Position numbers and translations under genes: made by a program
Assembly: GCA_032622095.1 (NCBI GenBank)
Contig: CP136068.1
Coordinates: 137,647,989 to 137,711,988, forward strand
Reading direction: 5' to 3'
Length of the DNA stretch: 64,000 nt
Source: Siphonodentalium dalli
Taxonomy: Eukaryota > Mollusca > Scaphopoda > Gadilida > Siphonodentaliidae
The notes under the pieces: model-generated
What the model was told of the DNA's origin: nothing
The model's input: the letters and a program-made list of their open reading frames with translations, nothing else
Databases searched by the model: none
Shown here: positions 44,371-55,181 of the stretch, one piece after another
How the letters are laid out: each line of letters begins with the position of its first letter
Numbering within the stretch: the first letter of the stretch is position 1

Positions 44371-44852
44371 TTTGTATGGGGATGGGGAGAATGGGGAGAT
44401 ACTGGAACTTCTGTCAAAGAGGTGACCGCTTATTATATGATGTGAAGAAAATATGTAATGGATAAATATATTTCTTTACATGGCATTTTGTCATTGGTGC
44501 ATAGCTTACCAAGCATGCAGTAAAATATTTTTTGTTTTTCCTTTGGGATAACAATAGTTTTTGTTGGATTTTAGAGTTATTCCCCATGGATTGCTGCTCT
44601 GGTGTGCCATTAAGGAAAAGGAAGATAAGCCAATTTAATTGTGCTTCACTTGTGCAGAGCAGTATATTGGATTATCTTTCTTCTGAGCAGTGGGACAAAT
44701 GAGAAGAATGTCTGTAATTAGGCTAATTAGCTCTATAGAGTGCTAAACTCAGTCTTTGATTCTTAAAGAATTACTTCTTAGATTTAATTCCTAAAAGTCC
44801 TAATTATGCTCACTCATCTACAATAGAAGTTAAAACAGAAGAATCTGATTGT

Positions 44853-44873
44853 TTAACCCTTTGAGTGCCAGGG

Positions 44874-44912
<39 letters not shown>

Positions 44913-45035
44913 TTAGGCCAATGCATTCTCTTATATATGCGAGGCGACCTATGGTCGACTCGCATATATAAGAGAATGCATTGGCACAGGGTATATGGGT
45001 TGATACAAAAATCGACCTGGCACTCAAAGGGTTAA
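44853..45035. mobile_element. TTAA element family C, private to segment B copy 2
   Basis: TTAA at both ends, CCCTTTGAGTGCCAGG and CCTGGCACTCAAAGGG termini, a run of about 33 A, and one hairpin cassette (about 44918-44990). Copy 1 lacks it; there the site reads ATTGTTTTCGG, so the target has since mutated or differed. Confidence 0.78.
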
Positions 45036-46039
45036 GGAGCTAAAATATTTGGGGCAGGCAGATTAACTGAATAATAGCATTTTATTTGATCAAATTAAAT
45101 TATCATGTTCTTTCTTTGAATGAATTCGGACCTTCTCCAGGGTAATCAATTCAATGTGTATTGCGATTATCGGCTCATGCACACAAAATTCACGAAAATC
45201 ATGAAATCTCGAGCTGGGACCACCCCTACTGTGAAATGGGTTTTTAAGAAACAAATATTAATTAACATGAAATATATTCCCTACATTAAATTGTTTGTTC
45301 AATGTTATAAAGTTCGCCGTCAGAAGAGGTTGGAATATCAAAAAGGTTCATTGACATTGTTCACATTTTCCGTTCAAGAGTTATCCCTCATTATTTATCT
45401 GAAAATGTTTGACTTCTGTCTGTCCACTCATATATCTCAACCATGGGTTATTGGATTTCGATGAAATTTGGTATGCAGGTATGGCATCAGGGGTGATTTC
45501 AAAAGAGGATTCATTGACGTTATTCACATTTTCTGTTCAAGAATTATCCCTCTTTGTTTATCTGAAAATGTATCTCAACCATGGGTTATCGGATCTCAAT
45601 GAAATTTCTTTATCTGAAAATGTTGGGTTTTCATCCGTCATTCGTTACAATTGTCAAGTAATTTGTTCGTTCATCACATTTTATTTCCAATTTGGTTTCC
45701 GACCTGCCAATATTTGAATTTTCACCATGGGGTTATCCCTCATGGTGCAGCATCTTGTTGATATCTGTTTCATATAGTTTAAGTTTGTCAAACGAAGTGA
45801 TTATATCATCAAGGTGGGAGGTGTGCTAGGAAAAACTTATTGATCATGACCCATTCCGCTCCATTCATCAAATAAATAAAAAATATCTTCATTGGAAAAA
45901 GCCCATATTTAAAATAAATTATACATATATAATGAACATAGAAATTAGGCCATGTTGGGGACTAATCGACTGGCATATTTCAGCGTTGACCTATTTAATA
46001 ATCGAGTCGACGTTGATTAGTCAACTAATTGTTTCAACA

Positions 46040-46230
46040 CTAATTCTCTTTTATATGCGAGTCCTGAAATATATAAGAGAATGCATTGGCTTACATTTGT
46101 CAAGGTAAATATTGTTAGGCATATGTATTCCCTTATATATGCTCACTATGGGAGACTCGCATATATAAGAGAATGTATTGGTACAGGGTTTTCGCAAAAT
46201 TTCAGGAAGCTACATTCATGGAAGAGTTAA
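46040..46230. mobile_element. TTAA family B remnant, segment B copy 2
   Basis: Counterpart of 41902-42096, nearly identical, ending in TTAA at 46227-46230. Confidence 0.57.
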
Positions 46231-46253
46231 GATCAGAAACACAAATCAAGAGC

Positions 46254-46586
46254 CGATGGACCAGCCTAGAGGTTTCAATTTAGGAGAAGACACTTCTCCC
46301 TGTTTTGTTATTATGCAGAAGTTAACTTTTGTCAAGGAGAAACTTGTAGCAATTGCTGAAGTTTCATGTATACCCCAAAATCACCATTCTATGATCCAAT
46401 AAGTATTGTGCAAGAGTAAGAACAACATTATAATCAGTAAATATAATTTAAATATTCTGTTGGGACAAATGTATTCCGGTATATGGGAGAGAAGTCACTT
46501 CTCCCTTGGACAAACGTAGGGAAAAGTGGCTCATTTTAGGGGGAAGATGTCTCCCAAGTTGCCCTCTCGGCTGGTCCCTGCAAGAG
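46254..46586. mobile_element. hAT-type element, family K, full copy spanning the B-C joint
   Basis: GGACCAGCCTAGAGGTTTCA at the left and CTCTCGGCTGGTCCCTGC at the right. Arms are GAAGACACTTCTCCC and GAAGTCACTTCTCCC. The left part also ends segment B copy 1 (42118-42247), and the right part begins segment C'. Confidence 0.62.
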
Positions 46587-46912
46587 CCTCTTTCTGATGC
46601 AGATGGTGGGGGTATAGATTCAGATCACTACACGCACATACTTAGCAACATTATAGTGGTATTCTGATAATAATCATAGTCGTATAAATACTCTTAATTA
46701 AGATCTCACAATGATGGGTTCCATCATCATTCCACTCCTTTAATACACCCAGCTGACAAGTATATCAGGCATAATTTACACCCGGGAACAATGATTAGCG
46801 GATAAGCTGTGGTTGATGGGCGGGAACAGGGTGGATGATGACGTTGATATCTGCTGTCCTATATTTGTAAGCATTCTTTACCTTCATCAAGATGAACAGT
46901 CTGAGACTCAGC
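46540..46912 (+). repeat. Segment C, inverted partner of 43233-43625
   Basis: See 43233-43625. It includes GATTCAGATCACTACACGC and CTGCTGTCCTATATTTGTAA. No coding exon. Confidence 0.78.
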
Positions 46913-46970
46913 CGTAATTATACAGAAAATATCAGATGAAGGCTGCACCAATTATTTAATTCTTTCGGAG

Positions 46971-47405
46971 CTGTGAAATAGTGTGTCTGTCATTTACAGA
47001 ATGAGGTCCCTAGAGGGTGAATTTAGTGATGCTACCCCGCACAGCGGGCTAGTATAAGTAAATTCACCCTCTGGGGACCTCATTGGTTAGGCCTAATCTT
47101 TTGGGAAGTATCTATAATCTCAAATTAACATTGATTTTAGTTACATTTTCCTTTTTGTTCAGTTTCTATATCCCCTAATTTGCAGAAGATAAAATGCATA
47201 ATCAAGGTGACCAATGGGTGAACATCACCAACTTCAACTGAGGATCTTCAATCTGATCCTAGGTCACCCATAGCAGTTGATGCCTCAGTAGAATGAGGTT
47301 CCCAGAGGGTGAATTTGGTGATGCTCGCCCACCAAGCAGGATGGCATCACTAAACTCTCTGGGGACCTCATTCTGCAAATGACAGACACACTATTTTAAG
47401 GCTTG
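46971..47405. mobile_element. hAT-type element, family H, long form
   Basis: Two GAATGAGG hairpins (about 47000-47084 and 47295-47378) with the spacer TTTCTATATCCCCTAATTTG. Right end CACTATTTTAAGGCTTG. The left end is mutated and no flanking duplication was seen. Confidence 0.62.
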
Positions 47406-47427
47406 CTTATGTATCAAGATGAGTGTA

Positions 47428-47924
47428 CAGTAATGCCCCGAGAGCTTTCCGATGAATGGCAACAAGCCATATTTTCGAATAAATCCTGAGAAGTTACCCA
47501 TAATTCTGCTGTGGTTAACCCTTTACCCAACAAAACAAAACGGCCAAAACCAGCCAAATAAAGCTTCAACAGCCTAAAATATCTTCGGTCTGTCTCAATA
47601 GAACCATACAAATATGGATATCATTGGAACCGGCTCCTTGACCACATTGTGTTAGTTTCAGTTATGCCCTGTGCCAATGCATTCTCTTATATATGCAAGT
47701 CGACCATAGGTCGCCTCGCATATATAAGAGAATGCATTGGCCTAAAAAAAAACATTTTTCTTACATTCTTTAACAATTTTATAATTTTTAATGCGTTAAG
47801 CCAATGCATTCTCTTATATATGCGAGGCGACCTATGGTCGACTCACATATATAAGAGAATGCATTGGCACAGGGCCTTTCTGTTGGGTAAAGGGTTAAGG
47901 AGTCGATTACTTAGAGCATTACTG
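47428..47924. mobile_element. Family G foldback split by a TTAA element
   Basis: Ends CAGTAATGCCCCG and GAGCATTACTG with TA outside. The left arm is shortened. The host motif CTGTGGTTAAGGAGTCG, intact in other G copies, is interrupted exactly at TTAA by the family A element at 47515-47898. Confidence 0.76.
47515..47898 (+). mobile_element. TTAA short element, family A, nested in family G
   Basis: TTAA at both ends, CCCTTTACCCAACA termini, two cassettes and a shortened spacer (AAAAAACATTTTTCTTAC). Small duplication CAAAACAAAACGG near the left end. Confidence 0.84.
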
Positions 47925-48098
47925 TATACAGAATTGACAATGCTCTCTTAGAAATAAAGAATAGTGTTAGAACAAATTGCAAAATTTTATCCACATATGC
48001 AACCTTTATATACTTCACTCTCTCCACAAGTCTGAATTGTTCAACTGGTATATCAGGATTTTTACCTATGAAGAATATTTCAACCATCACTCCCACTA

Positions 48099-48311
48099 GA
48101 GTAATGCCCAAAGTATATGACCCTTTAACCACAGCAGAATTATGGGAAATTTTTCAGGGTTTAGTCAGAAATATTGCTTGCTGTCATTCATTGGAAAGCT
48201 CTCGGTGAGAGCTTCCAATGAATGGCAACAAGCCTTTCTTTCCGACTAAATCCTGAAATTTTTTCCATAATTCCGCTGTGGTTTAGGGGTCGATTATTTA
48301 GAACATTACTG
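48099..48311. mobile_element. Family G foldback, diverged copy
   Basis: Left end GAGTAATGCCCAAAGTATAT, right end GAACATTACTG then TA. Hairpin arms GGTTTAGTCAGAAATATTGC and complement around CTCTCGGTGAGAG. It shares the AGTATATGACCC variant with the deleted copies at 33124 and 33585, so these form a subfamily. Confidence 0.7.
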
Positions 48312-48688
48312 TATATGAACTCCCCTATATATTCTCGTGGATTTATCATTTTTCAGCACACACCTAACTTAATGTTGAGTTTCTTGAAGCTGTATTGGAC
48401 TCAATTAAATTGCCATTCCACCCTTTTTACTAGTTCAGATCATGTACGTTTTATAGCAATTTCAAACTTATTTGTTTCAGGCAAGAAAGTTATCAATGCT
48501 GAATAATTTATCATTGATTGGTAGTTGGTTAGACATGTACTCTTCACCCCCACCCCCAATTTTCCCCAATGTTGCCATAAGGCCGGTTCTGTAGCCAATC
48601 TTGTGCCAAGGAACCCAACTTGGTTTGGTCTGTTACCCACAAAAAGTGAGAAACAGAAACAGAAACAAAATAAATATTGGATAGAAAA
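48312..48688. other. Intron, with similarity to the repeat at 55.3 kb
   Basis: No gene. CCAACTTGGTTTGGTCTGTTAC near 48615 resembles CCAACTTGGTTTGGCCTATTTAC near 55362, on the other side of the DIRS element and in the same orientation. The DIRS-containing block may therefore sit inside one copy of that repeat. Confidence 0.4.
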
Positions 48689-48990
48689 ATGAGAAATTTA
48701 TTTTTCAAATTTCAGTTTTATGAATACTTGTAATGTCATTAATATTACATATGGAATTCTACTCTAGCCCAATCTTAACTCGCCGCTCGGTGAAGCGAAG
48801 CGAAACGCCTAATAAAAAAACCATGTGACTCCAGCGTCCTACTTCGCTCAGCTGTAACTAACCCCTCCACTTTCTTCTGGCATTTTATAACCCAAGAAAG
48901 TTTATTGCTCCTCAAGGGGAGGGTTGGCAATATTAATGACATTACAAGTATTCATAAAACTTAAATTTGAGAAATAAATTTCTCATTTTC
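48689..48990. repeat. Inverted repeat near the 3' side of the DIRS element
   Basis: AATGAGAAATTTATTTTTCA...TGTCATTAATATT at 48689-48746 is answered in reverse complement at 48931-48990. Between them GCTGTAACTAACCCCTCCAC, then TTTCTTCTGGC, matches inverted the sequence at 55140-55172 beyond the other side of the DIRS frames. These may be DIRS inverted terminal sequences. Confidence 0.5.
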
Positions 48991-49055
48991 ATTTCATACT
49001 TTCATGTCATTAATATTACATATGGAATATTACCGATTCCAACAGTAAATCTATA

Positions 49056-49506
49056 GGTTACACTGGTGTAAATAAGGTTCCGAGTGACATCTAGCGGATG
49101 CGGGAGGAATATATAGGAGAGAATAAAATAGACACTGGGCCCTGATTGGTCAATAGCCTTGTGTGCTTTTCACATAAAAAAATCATCACACCTCTTCCCT
49201 ATGATTTCCCATAGGTAAAATAACCATTGGCACAGGAATTAACCCTTTGTAGTGAAGTTTGAATTTTTTGGTGTGGTCTAAAATATGACTGTATTTTTTT
49301 ATGCGGTTCTGACACTAGTTACGAAAACATAAGATTTAAAGGCGAATTCCCTGCTAGACAGACATGATTTTTTTGTGTAAAAAGTTTCCCAAAATGTCAA
49401 TTTTTCAGATTTAAAGAAAATTTTGGACCCAACATTTATATTGGCAACACTATACGCTAAAACGTTAGCACTGAGGCCTATGGAAAACATTTACACCAGT
49501 GTAACC
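49056..49506. mobile_element. 451-bp TA-target element, twin 1
   Basis: Inverted ends GGTTACACTGGTGTAAAT and ATTTACACCAGTGTAACC, TA at 49054-49055 and 49507-49508. Non-coding. It contains a lone TTAACCCTTTGTAGTGAAG, which looks like an embedded TTAA-type end. As read, it is identical to the element at 50409-50859. Confidence 0.75.
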
Positions 49507-49508
49507 TA

Positions 49509-50406
49509 AAGGGAAAAAATAGCTTTTTATCATTTTTGATTCATGGGAGTCACTTTAAAGCATTTTAATGCATTTTACAGAGCCTGGTATTTCAGTCCAA
49601 TGAATATCTCATGCTTGATGTGGCTATTCTTGCTGCTGATGCCTTCTTTCACTTACATCAGCCAAAAAAATAGTAAGATTTTTCATAAAAAATGCCAATT
49701 TTTCAAGGTATTTTCAAAAATTTTCAAGGTGGTAATAGTCACATGATAATGCAAATGACCCATAACATGGGCATGTCAACGACACATAATTCAATTGTTA
49801 TAAGAACCTAATTTAACAAGTATTTTGGATTTTATAGCCAGTGATATACATATATATATCATAAAAGTGTGTCATTTCCACTGGTGGGTATGGTCATTTG
49901 AAGGTTAATAGCACTAAAACTTGGACACATTTAAGAAAATTCTTCAGCAATTCAAAGAGAGCATATCTTTATTCAACTAATTCAATGTACACCCACATCC
50001 AGTTATCTTGGATCACCCTTGCAGACCTGAAAATGTCATATTTTATTCTTCAATGTGCTGATAAAGTCATGCGCTTGATGCTCAGCTGATCAGATCTGGA
50101 CTCAATGACCTCACATCACCAGAAGTTCTCTCATGGAAAGAATATTGAACAGTCTTCCATAGCTGATCCAAGTTTGCAACACCAGACCCCTAAAACTGAG
50201 TGAAAATGGGGCCTGAACATGACTGGTGGTGGAAAATTGTGCTTTTTTGATGAATAATTTGTTAAAGGGGGTGGGGTTAAATTGTGTGTGATAAATAAAG
50301 AACCACAGAAGTGATATTGTTTTTGAACACATTTTTTCCATTGATGGGAAATTCTGAAGAAATGTAGGGAGTTACAATTATTCCGCGAAAAAGCGGGCTA
50401 TCGCTT
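49509..50406. other. Spacer between the 451-bp twins
   Basis: No gene. Its margins AAAGGGAAAAAATAGC and GCTATCGCTTT are partly inverted to each other. If the twins were LTRs, this would be the internal part of a miniature LTR element, but no primer-binding or polypurine site was evident. Confidence 0.4.
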
Positions 50407-50408
50407 TA

Positions 50409-50859
50409 GGTTACACTGGTGTAAATAAGGTTCCGAGTGACATCTAGCGGATGCGGGAGGAATATATAGGAGAGAATAAAATAGACACTGGGCCCTGATT
50501 GGTCAATAGCCTTGTGTGCTTTTCACATAAAAAAATCATCACACCTCTTCCCTATGATTTCCCATAGGTAAAATAACCATTGGCACAGGAATTAACCCTT
50601 TGTAGTGAAGTTTGAATTTTTTGGTGTGGTCTAAAATATGACTGTATTTTTTTATGCGGTTCTGACACTAGTTACGAAAACATAAGATTTAAAGGCGAAT
50701 TCCCTGCTAGACAGACATGATTTTTTTGTGTAAAAAGTTTCCCAAAATGTCAATTTTTCAGATTTAAAGAAAATTTTGGACCCAACATTTATATTGGCAA
50801 CACTATACGCTAAAACGTTAGCACTGAGGCCTATGGAAAACATTTACACCAGTGTAACC
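50409..50859. mobile_element. 451-bp TA-target element, twin 2
   Basis: Same orientation as 49056-49506 and the same length and sequence as read by eye, TA at 50407-50408 and 50860-50861. Confidence 0.75.
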
Positions 50860-51185
50860 TATAAAGGAGGTGGGATATAAGAGAACAATAAACTATCTTA
50901 CTCACAACTTGTTCTTTTCTTCCCATAAATCATCATTCTTCCCTCACAAAGTATTTCCCAAATGTATACATATCAATAACACTTCCTATATATATACAGA
51001 AAAAACATGTATTACAATTATATACATAATAAAAATCAATTTGGCAACTCACCAGAAAGGAGGTCCCACTCCCAAACTATAGCCCCTCAGGTCCAACATT
51101 ATGTTGTCTGGTAGACAACATCGGAGTATGAACATTTTTCAAATAATGTTTAACAAAGGTGGATTATTGTGACCAATCAGCCGTT

Positions 51186-51707
51186 TCAAGAACCTGTTGA
51201 ACAGAACCCCACTGTACGATGAAGATAAAGAATCAATGCCCTCTTAGGGTCAAGCTTTTCACATTGTGGAAAACTAGGAATAAATATCGACTGCTTTATG
51301 TGGTTTGGACGATCCTGTTTAGACAAACCAGTTCTTCGAAACAGAATACCTTGTGGTTGAATGTTTATATAACCTTCTCCAGTATTCAGAGCCTGTAAGT
51401 CACTACATCGTTGAAAGGAGGTAACAGCCACCAACATAACAGACTTTAAAGTCATCAGTCTTAATGAAACATCCTCCATTGGTTCGAAAGGTGGCATCTG
51501 TAGGCATTCTAAAATGATAGAAAGATCCCATGATGGTAATAAATGTCGGATTGGAGGTCTTTCATTAAAAACACCTTTCAACATTCTGATGACCCTAGGA
51601 TGTTGACCTATGGGATGTCCTTCAATATTCGGTAAAATTGCTGACATCATAGATCGATACCCAGTAATAGTTGAGTAAGCTAATCTTTTGTCAAATAAGG
51701 AGGACAA
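51186..51707 (-). pseudogene. DIRS tyrosine recombinase, truncated
   Basis: The 173-codon frame covers the core-binding part (FDKRLAYSTITGYRSMMSAI) and the first catalytic block, TSFQRCSDLQALN, with the conserved Arg. The later His-x-x-Arg and Tyr blocks are absent: the frame ends at CSTGS and then a stop, and the DNA beyond does not encode them in an obvious way. The enzyme joins circular retroelement DNA to the chromosome without leaving target duplications. It follows the linker frame at 51726 with a frameshift between them. Confidence 0.8.
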
Positions 51708-51725
51708 AAAAATTTAAACAGACTG

Positions 51726-52193
51726 TCAGAGAAGCTGTATAGGGATCAATTTGTTCTCTATGACACCAGCGACTGAATTGTCCAAACTTACAACCATAGT
51801 CTTTTCTGGTACCTGGCCTGCGGGAGGAAGATAATAATCTTCGAGCCCCTGTCCAAATGCCTGCTGTTTCATACTGTCAGTCGACAGAAGCCAGCCCATC
51901 AAGTTCAGATGTTCTGGATTCGAGTGCACTATCATTACTTGCCCCTGTGTCAGAAAATTCGGACACGGAGGCAACAAACTGGTGGCGCCAATAGTAATTG
52001 AAGCAATCGGGGATACCAACACCTTCGAGGCCAACATGGTGCTACCAAAAGTATGGTGCAATGAAACAGGATCATGTGAGATAATACTCTCGTTACGAGA
52101 GGGAATGGTGGAAATGCATATGCGAACAGGTTGGTCCAAGGTATTGATAACGCATCCCGGACTTTGGCTTGTAGGTGGTACGTCCAAGCACAA
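51726..52193 (-). pseudogene. DIRS linker between RNase H and recombinase
   Basis: The useful part of this frame is its second half, from PNFLTQGQVMIVHSNPEHLN, which continues the RNase H/linker protein whose earlier part is in another frame (VAPCWPRRCWYPRLLQLLL, ending at 51950). This linker, often discussed as methyltransferase-like in DIRS elements, is broken here by at least one frameshift. Confidence 0.65.
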
Positions 52194-52618
52194 AAACTCT
52201 CGGTCTGAGTGTTCTGAGCTGTTGCAAACAGATCTAATTCCGGTTGACCCAACCTTTTGAATAGTCGTTGTACTATCTCACGATTGAGACACCAATCGTT
52301 CTGATCTAACTTGTGTCGACTTAGAAAGTCCGCCAACACATTGTTCTGCCCTCGAATATGGATCGCTTTCAACATGATATTGTTCTCGATCCATAATTTC
52401 TGTGTCAATTTCCACGGATTTGGAGACTTCGTGCCCCCTTGTTTGTTTATATACTGACTGACTGTTGTGTTGTCTGTCTGTATCAAAACATTTCTCCCTT
52501 TGATCTCCAATAAAAAATGAGACACTGTCCGAAGGACAGCTTCTAGCTCCAGACAATTTATTTGCGCTAACCTTTCCAGAGGGGTCCAAAGTCCCTGTAC
52601 CACACAATTGTTCATCAC
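51950..52618 (-). pseudogene. DIRS RNase H domain
   Basis: Motifs in order are CLELEAVLR (catalytic Glu), VLIQTDNTTVSQYINKQGG (catalytic Asp region), AIHIRGQNNVLADFLSRH (Asp near the C-terminal helix), then the DIRS-typical LGQPELDLFATAQN. The domain removes RNA from RNA:DNA hybrids during reverse transcription. This is the best preserved part of the element; the frame loses register near 51990. Confidence 0.82.
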
Positions 52619-52800
52619 CCCTCCCCAACCATGTGTCTTGGCTGCGTCCGTGGTGATTGTGATTTCGGTCGAGATTGGGGTGAGTGATCAGCCTCTCAAA
52701 ATGTTCCGATCCTGTAACCACCATGTTAGGTGACTTATGAGATCCCCAGTCAAAGGAATGCTGTGGGTTAACTCCATTCATAATGGAGACCAATACTGTT

Positions 52801-53289
52801 TCAGATGCAACTGAAATGAAAAATAGAGCATTTGGTATGAGATCTAATAGGGACGCAATTATCTCTAACAGTACCAAGTACTGTCGGGCACTGTTTTGGT
52901 CCTTTCATTAGACTTAACGTGATTTTCTTCAGCGTTAACACTCGTTCCTCTGAAGGATAAACCATGCCTTGCATGAGATTGAACCGGCAGCCCAGATAAT
53001 TGACCTGTTGGCTGATCATTAATTGTGACTTTTCTGAGTTGATCAGAAACCCTAGGCTTGTCAAAATATTGATAACGAGTCTGCGATCTGTGATCAATTG
53101 AGTCCGGTTGGAATTCACTACAAACCAATCATCTATACCCCTCATACGCAGGTAAGCTGCGACCACTGAGGTGATTATTGTGAACACCCGAGGCGACATT
53201 GTTGGACCGAAACATAGGGCTCGAAATTGATAAGTTTTCTTTTGAAATTGAAACCTCAGATATTTTCGATTGTGTTCTTCGATTTTCAC
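52801..53289 (-). pseudogene. DIRS reverse transcriptase, palm and thumb part
   Basis: YLRFQFQKKTYQFRALCFGP, then TMSPRVFT and the active-site block reading MRGIDDWFVVNS. The Asp-Asp-Trp remains, but the expected residues before it, including the Tyr of Tyr-x-Asp-Asp, are missing: a small deletion has joined MRGI directly to DDW. It continues to LINSEKSQL and VNYLGCRFN. In frame with the preceding piece, from which a single TGA codon (53305-53307) separates it. Confidence 0.82.
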
Positions 53290-53304
53290 ATGGAAATATG
53301 CGTC

Positions 53305-53790
53305 TCATAGGTCTAGCGTGAAAGACTGGTCTCCTTTGAGCAGAAGCTGAAGAACTGACTGAACTGTGTCCATTTTGAAGTGCTTTTTCACAATTTTAGT
53401 GGTTTGACATTTAGAACTGGCTTCCATTTCCCATTTTTCTTTGGCACAAGAAAAAGAGTGCTGTAAAAACCGTCGAGAGCCATATGTTTTGGAACCATTT
53501 CTATGACATTTTTGATTTTCTATCTCCTGTCGAATCAAATTTATTTGATGGGGAGGAACCTTGGTCTCTTTGACCCCCATAAATTTTGGATGAGTGTGGA
53601 ACTCGAAAACAAAACCTTCCATTATTGTTTGCAACACCCATTGATCGGTTGTCACTTGATGGCAGAATTTCGAAAAATGTGACAACCGACCTCCCACAGG
53701 CACGTTTGGTAAAGGATGGACGATACTTACAAGATAGTCATTGTGAATCGTATCTGCCTCCTCTAGCTCTGCCTCGACCACGGATGGCAT
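53305..53790 (-). pseudogene. DIRS reverse transcriptase, N-terminal part
   Basis: GGRLSHFSKFCHQVTTDQWV and ILQTIMEGF-type strings are typical of the DIRS RT entry. VKKHFKMDTVQSVLQLL and SFTLDL lead to the first catalytic Asp, where an in-frame TGA interrupts before DAYFHVKI. Between residues of about 75 and 125 the protein runs in another frame (GFYSTLFLVPKKNGKW can be read there), so two compensating frameshifts exist. Confidence 0.78.
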
Positions 53791-54180
53791 TCCCGTTCTT
53801 ATTATCGTATCCAGGTGTCGTTTTGGGAATCCGAAAGGAATCGCGCTGAAAGCCGCGATCTATTAAAGCTGGCAGATGCACTTGGCCGACTCTCGGAAGC
53901 ACATGGTCTGTCCAGTGGTTTGTTTATCAAAAATTTCTTCGCTTCCGGTCGGTCCACGGAAGAAGAGTTGTCCTTCCTCTTACGCTTATTGACATAAGGC
54001 TTGGAACATTCAGGTAAAAGCTAGCTCTTGAACATGTTTGCATCGTTCTCTACGAGCCTTCAGCAGGGGCCCCAGACCCTCACCAAAAACTCCTCCGAAG
54101 TGAAAAGGAGATTTTCCATATCGCCCGTAATGTCCGACTCCCACCAATCGGTATCACTCAATGCACACATACGGCGTATC

Positions 54181-54834
54181 TTATGCAGAAACGCGCCGGT
54201 TCTGCCTGCTGGAAGAAATTTCAAAAACAGTTTGGATGTTAGCAATAGCCTCCTCTTTATTCACATCCTCTGTTTCCAAACAAGTTAACAACTTCGCCAA
54301 AGCTTGCTGCGAATATAGTTGTGTAATGATGCCCATGCGAGCCGCTTGCTGCCCTCTGTATGCCGATTGTTCAATCATCTTACATGGCTGGGAATGCAGT
54401 GATGTGGACTTAGAACCGGAACGTCCCTTCGACCCACCTTTAGTTCCATATTTCTTGGAAATGGCCTCCCCGACCAAAGGATCCAATGTTGGAACACTGA
54501 GGAAATTCTCTGTCTCATCGTCGACAGGAAATCTATCAAATGTCTCTTCAGAGAAAGCAGACATAAACTTTGGAGAATCAGAATGATAACTCGACTCCAA
54601 TAAAGCTCGTTGAGCTTTGTCAATAGCCAACCCTTCCTTTTTGTTGCTATCTTTGACACGGAAACTGTCCTTGCCGAACAATTCCGCCATACTTTTGGTC
54701 AGAGTAAAGTCTTTTACATTCTCTGTCTCCACCCCATTGTTGGACTCCAGATCCGACAAATATGAGTCTACATCCCTCGCGTGAATGCTCATAAGGTCCG
54801 AGTCCGAGTCTCTATCCCCTACCCTCGACCTCAC
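54181..54834 (-). pseudogene. DIRS Gag-like protein, main part
   Basis: The 217-codon frame is acidic and Ser-rich at its start (VGDRDSDSDLMSIHARDVDS), with a later basic patch GGSKGRSGSKSTS and a helical tail LTCLETEDVNKEEAIANIQT. It matches the position and general make-up of DIRS ORF1. No zinc knuckle seen. Confidence 0.6.
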
Positions 54835-54895
54835 ATGTCAGGGTAATGGAGAAGGTGACACACTAGATTGACCAACGTTGTCATTTCGTTGCACA

Positions 54896-55081
54896 TTACT
54901 GACTTTCTAACAAAGTCTTAATGTGGTCCATAGAGTTGGACATGGCAGTGAACTTTGTGTTCATATCCGATTGCATAACATCACATCGGTTCTCCAGTAA
55001 TGCATACTGAGTTTTCCATAGAGGAGTATCCCGACCTGTGTCTGACTCTGACACCGAATCGCGGACTCCTGCTTTTGTCAT
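54896..55081 (-). pseudogene. DIRS Gag-like protein, N-terminal piece
   Basis: 61 codons starting MTKAGVRDSVSESDTGRDTP, with a short coiled-coil-like end (MNTKFTAMSNSMDHIKTLLE). It ends in a stop shortly before the main Gag frame, so the original ORF1 was probably continuous. Confidence 0.5.
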
Positions 55082-55181
55082 TATTATTGTAAAGTAAATT
55101 ATCAGGCTAGTACACCGAGCGTCCTGTTGCCAACTACGCCAGAAAGAAAGTGGAGGGATTAGTTACAGCTTAGTTTCACCG

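Larger units (their letters stand above)
43684..46384 (+). repeat. Segment B, copy 2
   Basis: Direct duplicate of 39327-42247. It has an intact family F element (43849-44370), an unoccupied TTAA where copy 1 has a family A element, a private family C element (44853-45035) and the shared family B remnant. It runs into a complete family K element at its right edge. Confidence 0.85.
51026..55181 (-). mobile_element. Degenerate DIRS-type tyrosine-recombinase retrotransposon
   Basis: Read on the minus strand the order is Gag-like (55081-54181), reverse transcriptase (53790-52801), RNase H plus DIRS linker (52618-51726) and tyrosine recombinase (51707-51186). Several frameshifts and stops break it and the recombinase lacks its C-terminal end, so it is dead. 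CAACTCACCAGAAAGGAGG at 51043 and CCAACTACGCCAGAAAG at 55130 resemble each other in direct orientation, and an inverted relative is at about 48855. These may be the repeated ends such elements use for circle formation. Boundaries are approximate. Confidence 0.85.

Noticed and set aside
43684-46384. Segment B copy 2 as an uncollapsed haplotype of copy 1
   Set aside because: The inverted A' and C' blocks lying between the copies are hard to make by simple haplotype retention. Still, assembly error cannot be fully excluded without long reads.
48480-48505. Third PHLDB exon after TTTGTTTCAG
   Set aside because: The frame entered in the correct phase hits a stop within about ten codons and does not resemble the FHA continuation. 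No other candidate exon was found in 18302-64000.
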